62,246 bases of DNA from positions 1-62,246 of the forward strand of contig PMAT01000053.1 in the NCBI GenBank assembly GCA_003152695.1, in the 5' to 3' direction. The notes under the pieces were generated by a model. The model did not search any database and had not been told where the DNA came from. It saw nothing but the letters and a program-made list of their open reading frames with translations. Below are positions 27,247 to 35,520 of this stretch, in pieces (the stretch's first letter is position 1; each line of letters opens with the position of its first letter). Position numbers and translations under genes: made by a program. The stretch comes from Acidobacteriaceae bacterium. Lineage in GTDB: Bacteria > Acidobacteriota > Terriglobia > Terriglobales > Acidobacteriaceae.

Positions 27247-27663
27247 ATGGATCTTAATGGTGACTGGTACAACGAACTGGGATCAAAAATGGCCCTCAGG
27301 GTCAAAGGCAGTTCCATCGCCGGAAAGTACCAGACTGCTGTGGGTGATGCCGACGGAATTTATGAACTAGTCGGGCGCGTTAGTGTGCCTGAGGATGACG
27401 CACGTACGCTCGGTTTTGTCGTTGCCTGGCAGAATGATAAGCGCATCACCGATTCATCGACCGCATGGTCCGGCGAGGCGAGGGAAATTGCGGGTGAGGA
27501 AACCATTCTTACTACATGGCTACTCACCGTCGAAACGACTCCCCACGACGACTGGAAATCTACGCTGGTGGGAAAGGACGTATTCACGCGAATCGCTCCC
27601 ACTCCCGAAAAAGTGAAAAGAGCTAAAGCTCTCAGACCACCCTCACATCACCTCAAAGCCTAA
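27247..27663 (+). CDS. avidin/streptavidin family biotin-binding protein
   Basis: The 138-aa protein aligns along its length with streptavidin. The biotin-contact residues can be matched: N9, L11, S13 in GDWYNELGSKM; Y28, T30 and V32-G33 in GKYQTAVGDA; W61; S70, T72, W74 in SSTAWSG; W91 and L93 in TTWLLT; W103 and D111 in DDWKSTLVGKDVF. Only Ser45 to Thr and Asn49 to Asp differ among those compared. Unlike streptavidin it has no signal peptide, and TACAAT seven bases before the ATG suggests a leaderless message. A 20-residue basic tail follows the barrel. It should bind biotin as a tetramer or dimer; its role is unknown. Confidence 0.9.
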   Translation: MDLNGDWYNELGSKMALRVKGSSIAGKYQTAVGDADGIYELVGRVSVPEDDARTLGFVVAWQNDKRITDSSTAWSGEAREIAGEETILTTWLLTVETTPHDDWKSTLVGKDVFTRIAPTPEKVKRAKALRPPSHHLKA

Positions 27664-27766
27664 GCGTCTTTTGACAATCTTGACCTGCGGAGATGACGCT
27701 CTACTCTGGCTCGGTCCAGCCGTCGCAGCACAAGGCTGAGGCCCCCCGCGCTGGCGACATGGCCCA

Positions 27767-28111
27767 TTACTCATTGCTCTCGCTCGCCGGCGTGCCGAAG
27801 CCACAACGTCCGCGCCAGCTTTGCCGGGATTTTTCGCGCTCTTCGGGCGTCATGCGTTCCCAACGCTCGGCCATGCGACGGCCCGAGTAGGAGCGGTGCA
27901 ACCCGCGGCCACTAACGCCGCCGAAGAGAATGCGACACAGCACCAGAAGTCCAATCGCCTGCCAGAAGGTGATCTGGCGCCAGCCGAAAAGCGGCGGCAG
28001 CAGCCAGTTCCACAGATGGAGCACGATTTCGCCGCCGATAAAGACAAATAGCAGCATCCCCACAATCGCCAGCGGCGCAATCCAAATCAGTTTCTTCACT
28101 TTCGGTCTCAT
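27767..28111 (-). CDS. small membrane protein downstream of an ECF sigma factor
   Basis: The 114-aa protein has a basic start, two hydrophobic segments (about 8-29 and 45-65) and a basic tail with RWERMTPEEREKSRQSW. It begins 10 bases after the sigma gene's stop, so the two are surely cotranscribed. The pairing hints at an anti-sigma or sigma-modulating role, but no ZAS or RseA-type domain is seen. ATG 28111 gives a compact protein; the longer frame would overlap the sigma gene. Confidence 0.65.
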   Translation of the reverse strand: MRPKVKKLIWIAPLAIVGMLLFVFIGGEIVLHLWNWLLPPLFGWRQITFWQAIGLLVLCRILFGGVSGRGLHRSYSGRRMAERWERMTPEEREKSRQSWRGRCGFGTPASESNE

Positions 28112-28121
28112 GTTCAGTCCC

Positions 28122-28706
28122 TCACGCTTTCGTAAACTCGTCGTAAATGCTTTGCAACCGCTCGCGTAGATGCAGCACGGCATAGCGTTTGCGCGAGAGC
28201 AGCGTATTCACGTTCACGCCGGTTTCGGCGGCCATCTCCTTGAAGCTGCGCCCCTCCAGCTCGTGCCCGACAAACACCTCGCGCTGCTCGTCGGGCAGCT
28301 CGTCAAGCGCGAACTCGAGTTCCTCGAGCAGCACGCTGCGGGCGTAAAGAGCGCCGGGGCCGGCATCGGGCGAAGGCAGCAAGTCTTCCAACCGCAGCAA
28401 CTCTCCGTCGTCGCTGGCCACGGCGGCATCGCTGAAGCTCTCCGGCTTCTTCTTGCGGAAGAGATCGATGATGCGGTTGCGCGCCACCCGGAACAGCCAG
28501 CCGGTAACATGCTCGATGGGCATCAGCAGGCGATTCGCCTCCACCAACTGGTAGAAGACCTCCTGCAGAATGTCTTCGGCGTCGAGCGGGTCCGGCACAC
28601 GGCGGCGAATGAAGTTGCGCAGCCGGGACTGCTCCCGCTTGACCACCTCGGAGATTCGCTGGTCCTGTTCGAGAGTCATTAGCTCCAGACTCGCCGCGTC
28701 CTTCAT
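28122..28706 (-). CDS. ECF-type RNA polymerase sigma factor
   Basis: The 194-aa protein has sigma region 2 (DPLDAEDILQEVFYQLVEA, then GWLFRVARNRIIDLFRKKK, about 38-88) and region 4 (LPDEQREVFVGHELEGRSFKEMAAETGVNVNTLLSRKRYA, about 138-176). There is no region 3, as in ECF factors. It would direct transcription of an envelope or stress regulon. It is followed after 10 bases by a small membrane protein instead of a recognisable anti-sigma factor. Confidence 0.92.
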   Translation of the reverse strand: MKDAASLELMTLEQDQRISEVVKREQSRLRNFIRRRVPDPLDAEDILQEVFYQLVEANRLLMPIEHVTGWLFRVARNRIIDLFRKKKPESFSDAAVASDDGELLRLEDLLPSPDAGPGALYARSVLLEELEFALDELPDEQREVFVGHELEGRSFKEMAAETGVNVNTLLSRKRYAVLHLRERLQSIYDEFTKA

Positions 28707-28796
28707 CTACGGATGTAGACGAATTGGGGGGTGGGAATATTGTAGGAGCTGGCAAAACAGAGGGAGAGGAATTGCAGTTCTGGCGACGGGCTGCCG

Positions 28797-28835
28797 CTCT
28801 GCCCAGCTTAGGTCCAAACGCCGGACGCGAACCGG
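28797..28835. repeat. REP-like palindrome, copy 3 (degraded)
   Basis: CTCTGCCCAGCTTAGGTCC and GGACGCGAACCGG align with copies 1 and 2, with small deletions and a changed loop, so pairing is partial. Confidence 0.45.
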
Positions 28836-29090
28836 ATGCGCCAGGCGTTTCCCCCGGACATGCACCTTCGTAACTTGACAGCGATGGGGTTCGAGCTATG
28901 CTTGTATGTTGGGCTGAGTGTGCCCAATGGCCGGGGCCGAAACGTGCTCTGCACATCGGCTCAACCCAGTGCTCTTTGAAAACCGAATCCATCATCCCAG
29001 CAGCGGTAGAGACGGTCACCTTGTTGTTCAATTCGACAACACGAGCCTCCGGACTGGGCTACGACTGAGTAAAATCGATCCCCTAAGTCT

Positions 29091-29205
29091 TTATTTATCA
29101 ATATTTTGATATCTAACCCTTTACGCAGGAATATTTTGCAAGGATTTCTTTATTCCAACCCTGTGTTTTCAATATTTTGCGGGGGCCTAGGGAGGGGGGA
29201 GGGGA
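29091..29205. repeat. AATATTTTG intergenic array
   Basis: AATATTTTG begins at 29100, 29130 and 29171, with GCAAGGATTTCTTTATTCC between the second and third. The array ends in a G-rich GGAGGGGGGAGGGG. The same order of short arms followed by a G-run is seen at 1296-1511 joined to 3716-3730 across the transposon. Confidence 0.5.
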
Positions 29206-29369
29206 ATAACCAGTCGATAACGTAGTCCTCAAATGGGAAAGTAGCGACTTGTAGTGAAATGTTTATCGAGTGGTTATGGTTAAGTAAAGACCTCACAGTT
29301 TGCTGGCTTGGTAATGCGGACCCGCAGCGGCGTCCCCAATAGAGTGACGCGACCCCCTGGGGCAGCAAG

Positions 29370-30983
29370 CTACTTGCGGGAGGCCTTGGCCGATTTGCGG
29401 GCTGTAGTCTTGGGCGCGGGCTTGGCCGCTTCGGCTTCTTCTTGGGCGGCACGCCGTTCCAGCGCTTTGGTCACGACGTAACCCATCTCGGCAATGGGAG
29501 CGGGCTTGCCCGTCCAGATCTCAAATTGGCGGGCGCCCTGCTGGACGAACATCTCCAGGCCCGGTATGACCTGCAAGTTCTTGGCGCGCGCCATCTTGAT
29601 GAGCTTGGTTTCGGCGGGGGTGTAAACCAGATCGAAAACGTACTTGGTGTTCAGCTCTTTGTCCTCCAGCGGGGAGTGCTTGCCGTTGGTCATCCCCACG
29701 GGAGTTGCATTGATGATCACGTCGAAAGCAGTTTTCGCGATATCGGCGCGTTTCAAATGCTTGACTTTCGCCTGCCGCGCCAGGGTCTGCGCTTTCTCCG
29801 GGGTGCGATTGGTGAGGAAGACCTCGGCGCCCTTGGCTTTCAATCCGAAAGCCGCCGCCCGCGCAACTCCTCCCGCGCCGATTACGAGGATGCGCGCGCC
29901 CGCCAGGTGAAGGCGCTGCTCCAGCGGAGCTACGATGCCGCCGACATCGGTATTGAACCCGTACAGTTTGCCGTCGAGGCTGCGAACCACGGTATTGCAG
30001 GCGCCAATTTGACGGGTCAGCGCGTCGGAGTTCTCCAGCGCGTCCACGATCGCCTGCTTGTAGGGCATGGTGATGCTGAGACCACGAATCGGTATGTCGC
30101 GCACGCAGGCCAGCAGGTCTTTCAAGCTCTTGGCGTGCAGCGACAAATAGACGGCGTTCACAGATTCGCGGCGGAGGGCCGCATTCATCATGATGGGCGA
30201 GAGCGAATGCTCAACCGGATCGCCCGCCACCCCGTAAACCTGGGTTGCTGCGTCCACGTTGTCGATGCGGTAGATGTCCCGCAAGTCACTGAAGGTTACC
30301 TGGCCGGGAGCGGTCTCTTCGCCACTCTTTGCCGCTCCGAAAGTGAAGATGCTGCCGGCCCTGACCCCAAGGACCCGGCTGATGATTCCTTGTTCGCCCA
30401 TGCACAAGGCCACCATCTCGTGCCTGGCCGAATTCGCCTCCAGGAACTTCATCATGGCCACGTTGTCGTAGAGATTGGTCGCGGTCGAGACCACCTTGTA
30501 GAAATCGGCGGGATATTTGCTCATCTCGGCGAACTGCTCTTCCAGCTTCTTGGTGGCACGGAAGTCGTGGTAGGAGATAATCAAGCCGACCCGGTCGCTA
30601 AGCCCGCGCAGTTGGTCCGCTTTCAAACTCTTGGCGCTCTGTAACTCAATGTCCACCAAGGGGAAACCGGCGTCGGCCGCCTTCAGCAAGACTGCCAACT
30701 CAGCGGCGATCGAACCTTTGAACTTGCCTCCGTTGACCAACCGCCGACAAGTGGCAATCGCCGTCGCCTCCGGGTGCATCTCCAGAAAATTCTTCAGCTT
30801 GGGGAGAGCTGCCATTGGTTGCGGAAGGTAGTCTAACCTTAACTCTAGAAAAGGGTTATCGCGAACCACCGACTCGGCCCGTTCGATCATGGTGGCGGCG
30901 TCGGAGCCCACTACTGGCACACAAACCCGCGGCAGCCGGAAGCGATGGATCCGGGATGCGTAACTAGTGGTAGAAGAGCGCAT
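29370..30983 (-). CDS. aroDE: bifunctional 3-dehydroquinate dehydratase / shikimate dehydrogenase
   Basis: This 537-aa fusion carries a type I AroD domain (about 15-235) with the active-site His in SYHDF and the Schiff-base Lys in DFYKVVSTA. An AroE domain (about 248-510) follows, with the shikimate site EHSLSP, catalytic Lys in MPYKQAI, Asp in GFNTDVGG and the NADP loop GAGGVARAA plus NRTPEKA. It catalyses steps three and four of the shikimate pathway in the cytoplasm. A Lys/Ala-rich tail of about 25 residues follows. ATG 30983 starts close before the AroD fold; the longer frame is unsupported. Fused AroDE is known in plants and some bacteria. Confidence 0.93.
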   Translation of the reverse strand: MRSSTTSYASRIHRFRLPRVCVPVVGSDAATMIERAESVVRDNPFLELRLDYLPQPMAALPKLKNFLEMHPEATAIATCRRLVNGGKFKGSIAAELAVLLKAADAGFPLVDIELQSAKSLKADQLRGLSDRVGLIISYHDFRATKKLEEQFAEMSKYPADFYKVVSTATNLYDNVAMMKFLEANSARHEMVALCMGEQGIISRVLGVRAGSIFTFGAAKSGEETAPGQVTFSDLRDIYRIDNVDAATQVYGVAGDPVEHSLSPIMMNAALRRESVNAVYLSLHAKSLKDLLACVRDIPIRGLSITMPYKQAIVDALENSDALTRQIGACNTVVRSLDGKLYGFNTDVGGIVAPLEQRLHLAGARILVIGAGGVARAAAFGLKAKGAEVFLTNRTPEKAQTLARQAKVKHLKRADIAKTAFDVIINATPVGMTNGKHSPLEDKELNTKYVFDLVYTPAETKLIKMARAKNLQVIPGLEMFVQQGARQFEIWTGKPAPIAEMGYVVTKALERRAAQEEAEAAKPAPKTTARKSAKASRK

Positions 30984-31133
30984 GTAGCTGCCCAATGTTA
31001 CAGATGCACAACAATAGTTGCAACTATCTTCTTGCAGAATATGCAAAAACAGGCAGAAAGGTCTATCAGCGGGCACGAATCAGGTGTGGTACTGCTGAAT
31101 GGGACAACCTCAGAGGGAACGTCTCCTCCTGCT

Positions 31134-32447
31134 TCAGCGGTTCACTACAGCCTGGTTGATCGAATGAAAACCGCGGTTCAGCAGCAGGAATTGATCCATG
31201 TCGGTTCGGTGCAGATTCATCTTCACATGGCTCCCGTTAAGGTCTCCGTACAGGACCATGTGCTCAGGCTCCGGATCTTCATACGTGAAGCTCGCTTTCC
31301 AACTCGGGTCTGTGGGGATGGAGAGCGTGAAAGCCTTCTTCGCCGGATCAAGTGCCAGGGTAAAGTGTCCTATCTGACTGTCCATGTTTTGGAAGTGAAA
31401 AATGTCGGGCGAATCGAAGATCACCCGCTGCCAGCGGCCTGTATCGGTGAGCAGCGGAGGCTGCAGGGTGCCATCAAGGACGAATTCATCCACGGACCAG
31501 ATTCCGCGGATGGGAGCCGGCAGGTACGTGGCATTCTTGACTGCATTCCCGTGCGCCTGAATCAAACAGTACACCAGGGCGATTGCTCCGATCCCAAGCT
31601 GGAAGAGCAAGGCCCAGCGGTTGAGTTGCTCGTCTTTTAGCAGCGGAATGGCAGGCGACGGTTCTGTCCTGCGATTACGAATGAAGAAATCTATCAGCCT
31701 CCGCACGTCGGGAAGAAGCAGGAACAACGCCATCAGCACCAGATGGGTCGAGTAGATCTTCCTGGGCACGTCGTAGCAAAAGTTGAGCATCAACACATTG
31801 CTCATAACCCCGAAGGTCAACAGCGCTCCCAGCGTGGTGAAGCGAGGCACGATCAGAAGCAATCCGCCCGCCATTTCGGCGATTCCGGCGAAAAGGCTAT
31901 ACGCCCGCGACATCCCCATGAAAGTCCACAGGAGACCCATAGGTGAGGAGTTACCGTAGTAGTCCACGTACCGATACAGGGGCGGGGGTGCAAACTGCAT
32001 CCGAAACAACTTGTTGGCGCCGTAGCTGATCATCGCCACCGCCAGCGTCAGTCGAATGAACAATCTGAGCCATTGGTAGAGATGGTCATAATTCGTCCGT
32101 TTTCTGTCAATCCATGACCAGATTGCCGTGGCAACCATAGCCACCACCAACAGGCACAGCAGCAGAAGATAATCGTAAAGCTGGTCGCCGCTGCCGTTGG
32201 CGACCTCCCTCATGTCGCCCTGCAGGTGAAGCAGACTTTCGCCGATCCAAGGCACGATGGCGTGCCACATCCGGCGATAGGCATCATTGTTGGGCATGCC
32301 CGAGCCGAGGGCCCCCACAGCTCCCGGAAATATGTAGAGGAGAAAATAAGAGAACAGAAATCGAAAGGCGACGCGAGTGGAAGGTCGCCAACTCCTGCCT
32401 GCTTCAGTCGCGTGTGCTTCTGCTTCCAGTTTCATTTGCGGTTCCAT
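31134..32447 (-). CDS. DoxX-like multi-pass membrane protein
   Basis: The 437-aa protein has about eight hydrophobic helices in the first 290 residues and a C-terminal non-membrane domain of about 140 residues that looks beta-rich. The stretch LRLTLAVAMISYGANKLFRMQF and the later GGLLLIVPRFTTLGALL recall DoxX/quinol-oxidase-like proteins. The fused C-terminal domain (GIWSVDEFVLDG to the end) is unknown. Start is ATG 32447 or the ATG at 32435. It stands alone and no function is assigned. Confidence 0.7.
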   Translation of the reverse strand: MEPQMKLEAEAHATEAGRSWRPSTRVAFRFLFSYFLLYIFPGAVGALGSGMPNNDAYRRMWHAIVPWIGESLLHLQGDMREVANGSGDQLYDYLLLLCLLVVAMVATAIWSWIDRKRTNYDHLYQWLRLFIRLTLAVAMISYGANKLFRMQFAPPPLYRYVDYYGNSSPMGLLWTFMGMSRAYSLFAGIAEMAGGLLLIVPRFTTLGALLTFGVMSNVLMLNFCYDVPRKIYSTHLVLMALFLLLPDVRRLIDFFIRNRRTEPSPAIPLLKDEQLNRWALLFQLGIGAIALVYCLIQAHGNAVKNATYLPAPIRGIWSVDEFVLDGTLQPPLLTDTGRWQRVIFDSPDIFHFQNMDSQIGHFTLALDPAKKAFTLSIPTDPSWKASFTYEDPEPEHMVLYGDLNGSHVKMNLHRTDMDQFLLLNRGFHSINQAVVNR

Positions 32448-32791
32448 GGCTGCCTGGGGTCCAGTGATGTTTTGTCAAGCCGGCTCCGACAACCTGAGAG
32501 CAGGGCCCGAAGCTGACGCATTTTCTCCCGAACCGAGGTTTGGCGCAACTACTCTTTCCGGGTGAGCAGGCTCGCACCACTTCTTACGACTCTTTCCGCT
32601 GGCTCGACTACGGTGAAACGCAATCCGCGCCGCTCCAGAGTTCCTAGAGCAGTTTAAGAATTGGCGCAGTCGCTACGGAGGCAGTCGGTGCGCCCGGCCA
32701 CGCCCGGGTCCATACCAGTGGATTGCACATGAGAAAAGCCGGAGCACTTGGCTCCGGCTTCCGATTAAGACCTGGGGGAAGGGTCGATTGA
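32448..32791. other. intergenic region
   Basis: A 344-bp gap that contains the terminator of the PEP-CTERM gene (32736-32760). The rest has no recognisable signal; a promoter for the DoxX-like gene should lie in its left half. Confidence 0.45.
32736..32760 (-). terminator. Rho-independent terminator of the PEP-CTERM gene
   Basis: A perfect 10-bp stem (AAGCCGGAGC/GCTCCGGCTT) with a five-base loop is followed on the minus strand by TTTTCTC. It lies about 30 bases after the stop of the PEP-CTERM gene. Confidence 0.8.
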
Positions 32792-33442
32792 TTAGCGAGT
32801 CAGCTTGCGGCGCAGTACGCCCGCCAGGCCGAGGATGCCAGAACCGAACAGCATGATGCTGCTGGGCTCAGGGGTCGTCCCGGTGGTGGTGGTGGTGGTG
32901 GTGGTACTCGATCCGGTCAGCGTGAACGCTTCCGAAGGAATCGAGCCCAGGCTGTTCTCATAGGCCGTGGATCCGCCGCCGTTTTCATCCCAGAAGATCT
33001 GGGCCTCACCGGAGGAGCAGCCGCCAGCGGTGCAGGCATTCTGCAGGCTCACATAGCCCGCGCCCGACCATGGAACGTTAATGCCGGACGTAATGTCGGA
33101 CTGGTAGACTGCGAAACCAAAGTTGTTGGTTCCCAGCAAGGTGGTGTTGGAGACGCCATAGGTGTTGTAGGTGCCGCCGAACGACGAAGACCCGAAAGCC
33201 CCGTCCACGGACGTCAGCTGGTTACCCGCGGCAGTCCAGTACGACAAATGTAAGTCTTGGATGGTGGAGCCACTTGCAACCGTGAAAGAGTCACTCACCC
33301 CAAAGCCGTAGTCAATGGACCAAGCGTCTGTATTGCCATTGAAGGTGCCATTGTTGTAGAGCGTGTCTGCCATAGCCGGAGCAACAGCCAGCATCAGGCA
33401 GCAAACTGTGAGCAGTGTTAGCGAAGCGATTCGCGTTTTCAA
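32792..33442 (-). CDS. PEP-CTERM sorting domain protein
   Basis: The 216-aa exported protein has a signal peptide (MKTRIASLTLLTVCCLMLAV up to about residue 25), a beta-rich body, a Thr-rich linker encoded partly by eight GGT triplets on the plus strand, and a C-terminal TPEPSS motif, hydrophobic helix and RRKLTR tail. The tail is the recognition signal for the exosortase at 7989. It starts with TTG after a strong AAAGGAGGG. A consensus sigma-54 promoter lies about 80 bases upstream. Its likely role is in biofilm or envelope matrix; the body shows no known catalytic motif. Confidence 0.92.
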   Translation of the reverse strand: MKTRIASLTLLTVCCLMLAVAPAMADTLYNNGTFNGNTDAWSIDYGFGVSDSFTVASGSTIQDLHLSYWTAAGNQLTSVDGAFGSSSFGGTYNTYGVSNTTLLGTNNFGFAVYQSDITSGINVPWSGAGYVSLQNACTAGGCSSGEAQIFWDENGGGSTAYENSLGSIPSEAFTLTGSSTTTTTTTTGTTPEPSSIMLFGSGILGLAGVLRRKLTR

Positions 33443-33521
33443 GGATCGAACCCTCCTTTAGGTTCAAATCAGAAATAAACCCACTGGGTAGCCCCATAGC
33501 GAGAGAGGCCACCGATAGAAG

Positions 33522-33537
33522 AGCAATTCCCGTGCCA
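33522..33537 (-). promoter_or_regulatory. sigma-54 (-24/-12) promoter of the PEP-CTERM gene
   Basis: Read on the minus strand, TGGCAC (33537-33532), five bases GGGAA and TTGCT (33526-33522) match the sigma-54 consensus TGGCAC-N5-TTGCW exactly. The inferred transcript start is near 33512, about 70 bases before the TTG start at 33442. PEP-CTERM genomes often encode the PrsK/PrsR system, in which PrsR is a sigma-54 activator, so the site fits. Confidence 0.75.
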
Positions 33538-33716
33538 TTGTAAACCCTGTAGATCCGTCACTTGAGAACCTCCCGTGTGCAGTTCTTTGCGACATTGTTC
33601 TAGGGAATTTCCCTGCAAAGTGGATCGCCTCATTTCCACGTAGCCTGCTTTCTTTCAATAGTTTGGCCGTATTCGACAATCCAGTTTCACGTCCGATACC
33701 GAACCCAAGCTCGTGC

Positions 33717-35387
33717 TTATTTGGGGAAAGTGGTGGCCGGGCTACCTGGGGGGGCCACTCTTGCCGCCGCTTCGAAGTATTGCCGGGCGCGGTCTGTATC
33801 CCCAAGTCTGCGATAGACGTGACCCAAGTTAGCCAAGGCCCTGTAGCGCAGCTCCTTATCCCCGTCTGATGACGCCAGATACTTCTCGTAATAAGGGATG
33901 GACTCCCGAAGGTGGCCAGTTTCATGTTCGTACATCGCGACGCCGAGATTGGCGACTGGATACTCTTGATTGATCGCCAGGGCCGTGACGCAATACGGAA
34001 CCGACCGGTCGATTTCGCCTTTATTCAACATGAGTATGCACACCTGCCCGTTGGCAAACCAATTTTGATCAGTGACTTGCGTCGTGTGTGTCCAGATTTG
34101 CACGGGGTCGGCCCAGTAGCCAACTTGCCGATAGGTGAGCACCGCCAGACTGGCCAATACAACGAGGCTGAGCGCCGGCAGCAACGCGGCAGGGAGATGC
34201 CGGGCCTGGGCCCAATCGGCTGCACTCCAGCAGAGCATGATGAACAGTCCCACAAACGGAAGGTAAGCATAGCGGTCGGCCATGGATTGCCTTCCAACCT
34301 GCAGGAGGCCGATCATGGGCACCATGGTTCCCAGAAACCACAGCCAGCCTACGGCGAGATAACGGCGACGCCAGAGAACCACCACGAGCGCTGAGGCACC
34401 CAGCAGGAAAATCAGGGCCACAAATACCTGCCAGAGCCGTATGCTGTTGCCCGGATGGAGGTACATGGGCGCCAGCTTCAAGGGCCAGAACATCTTCTGC
34501 ACATAGCGCGCGTAGGACACGATCGTATTTTCCAGGCGAACTCGGAATGTAAACGGCCAATATACTGGACGCCCCACTTTTTGCGCCTTCATGGTCACGT
34601 AGGCGTCGATCAGGCAAATAACAAAAAGGGGGATTTTCTCTTTGACCAACTGGTACAAGCTTCTGGACGGCATGTCCGTTTGCGAAACGGAACCGGATTC
34701 CCGGCTGCCCAGGCGAAGGCGGCCCAGCGGCCAGTAATCCCAAAGCAGGAGAACGAACGGCAGGGTGATCGCCTGGGGCTTGGCCATCAAGCCGAGCACA
34801 AATAGGAGCGCCACCAGGATGTATCGCGCCTTTCCCGGCTTATACGCATACCCGCGATAAGCGCCCAAGGCAAGCAGGAAAAACAACATGCTCAACATGG
34901 TCTTGCGCTCCGCGATCCAAGCCACCGATTCGACATTTATCGGATGCAACGCAAACAACGCGGCCACCATCAGACTTCGGCCGGCATAGCCCGTCGCCTT
35001 CCACAAAACCCAAAAAAGCAGCACCACGTTGATCAGGTGCAAGACAACGTTCACATCGTGCGGCCCTGCAGGGCTCAGGTGAAAGAACTGGCTATCCAGG
35101 GCGTGTGACATCCAGGTCACAGGGTGCCAGTTGTTATCGTCGAAGGTGGTGAACGCCCATGCCACAGTCGACCAACTCAAGCCGGACGTGACATTAGGGT
35201 TTTCATATACGTAGCCCTGGTCGTCCATATTGAAAAACGGGTGCCGATGTACCTGTAGATACACGAGCGCCGTTCCGGCCAACAAGGCAAGCCCGAGGAC
35301 TAGAATTGACTTTGCGGGTAAGGTGAAACGAGCCGCTTTCGGCGGGGATTGGACCGGTTCTGGAAGCTGGACCCTGGTAGAAACCAC
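33717..35387 (-). CDS. TMTC-like membrane protein with TPR tail, paralogue A
   Basis: The 556-aa protein has a GT-C-like membrane domain of about ten helices (residues 25-430) with HPFFNMDDQGYVYENPNV in the first outer loop, where the Asp pair is typical of glycosyltransferase C folds, then AWAFTTFDDNNWHPVTWMSHALD. A short TPR domain follows (about 450-550). It is homologous to the 661-aa protein at 39574-41559 and to eukaryotic TMTC O-mannosyltransferases in layout. The GTG start follows TAGGAGGG. A role in protein or envelope glycosylation is inferred, not shown. Confidence 0.8.
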   Translation of the reverse strand: MVSTRVQLPEPVQSPPKAARFTLPAKSILVLGLALLAGTALVYLQVHRHPFFNMDDQGYVYENPNVTSGLSWSTVAWAFTTFDDNNWHPVTWMSHALDSQFFHLSPAGPHDVNVVLHLINVVLLFWVLWKATGYAGRSLMVAALFALHPINVESVAWIAERKTMLSMLFFLLALGAYRGYAYKPGKARYILVALLFVLGLMAKPQAITLPFVLLLWDYWPLGRLRLGSRESGSVSQTDMPSRSLYQLVKEKIPLFVICLIDAYVTMKAQKVGRPVYWPFTFRVRLENTIVSYARYVQKMFWPLKLAPMYLHPGNSIRLWQVFVALIFLLGASALVVVLWRRRYLAVGWLWFLGTMVPMIGLLQVGRQSMADRYAYLPFVGLFIMLCWSAADWAQARHLPAALLPALSLVVLASLAVLTYRQVGYWADPVQIWTHTTQVTDQNWFANGQVCILMLNKGEIDRSVPYCVTALAINQEYPVANLGVAMYEHETGHLRESIPYYEKYLASSDGDKELRYRALANLGHVYRRLGDTDRARQYFEAAARVAPPGSPATTFPK

Positions 35388-35520
35388 AAACCCTCCTACT
35401 CGGCGGAATTATAGTCTGTCCCTTTGACCTGCCTAGGAGAATCTTTTCCCAAGGTCAGGAAGATGCGTCTGCAGCAAGGCGGGTGGCCATGCCCGCAGCG
35501 GTATGTGGTAACAATTACTG

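Larger units (their letters stand above)
28707..29369. other. repeat-rich intergenic region
   Basis: These 663 bases contain REP copy 3 (28797-28835), the 15-mer TGCTCTTTGAAAACC near 28972 that also occurs near 1037, and an AATATTTTG array (29091-29205). Both this gap and 638-1511 thus share three kinds of repeat in the same order. No gene is supported; the frame at 28918-29109 looks spurious. Confidence 0.55.

Noticed and set aside
33464-33925. 153-aa minus-strand frame over the sigma-54 promoter
   Set aside because: It overlaps the 3' end of the TMTC-like gene in another frame and the promoter region; no protein features.
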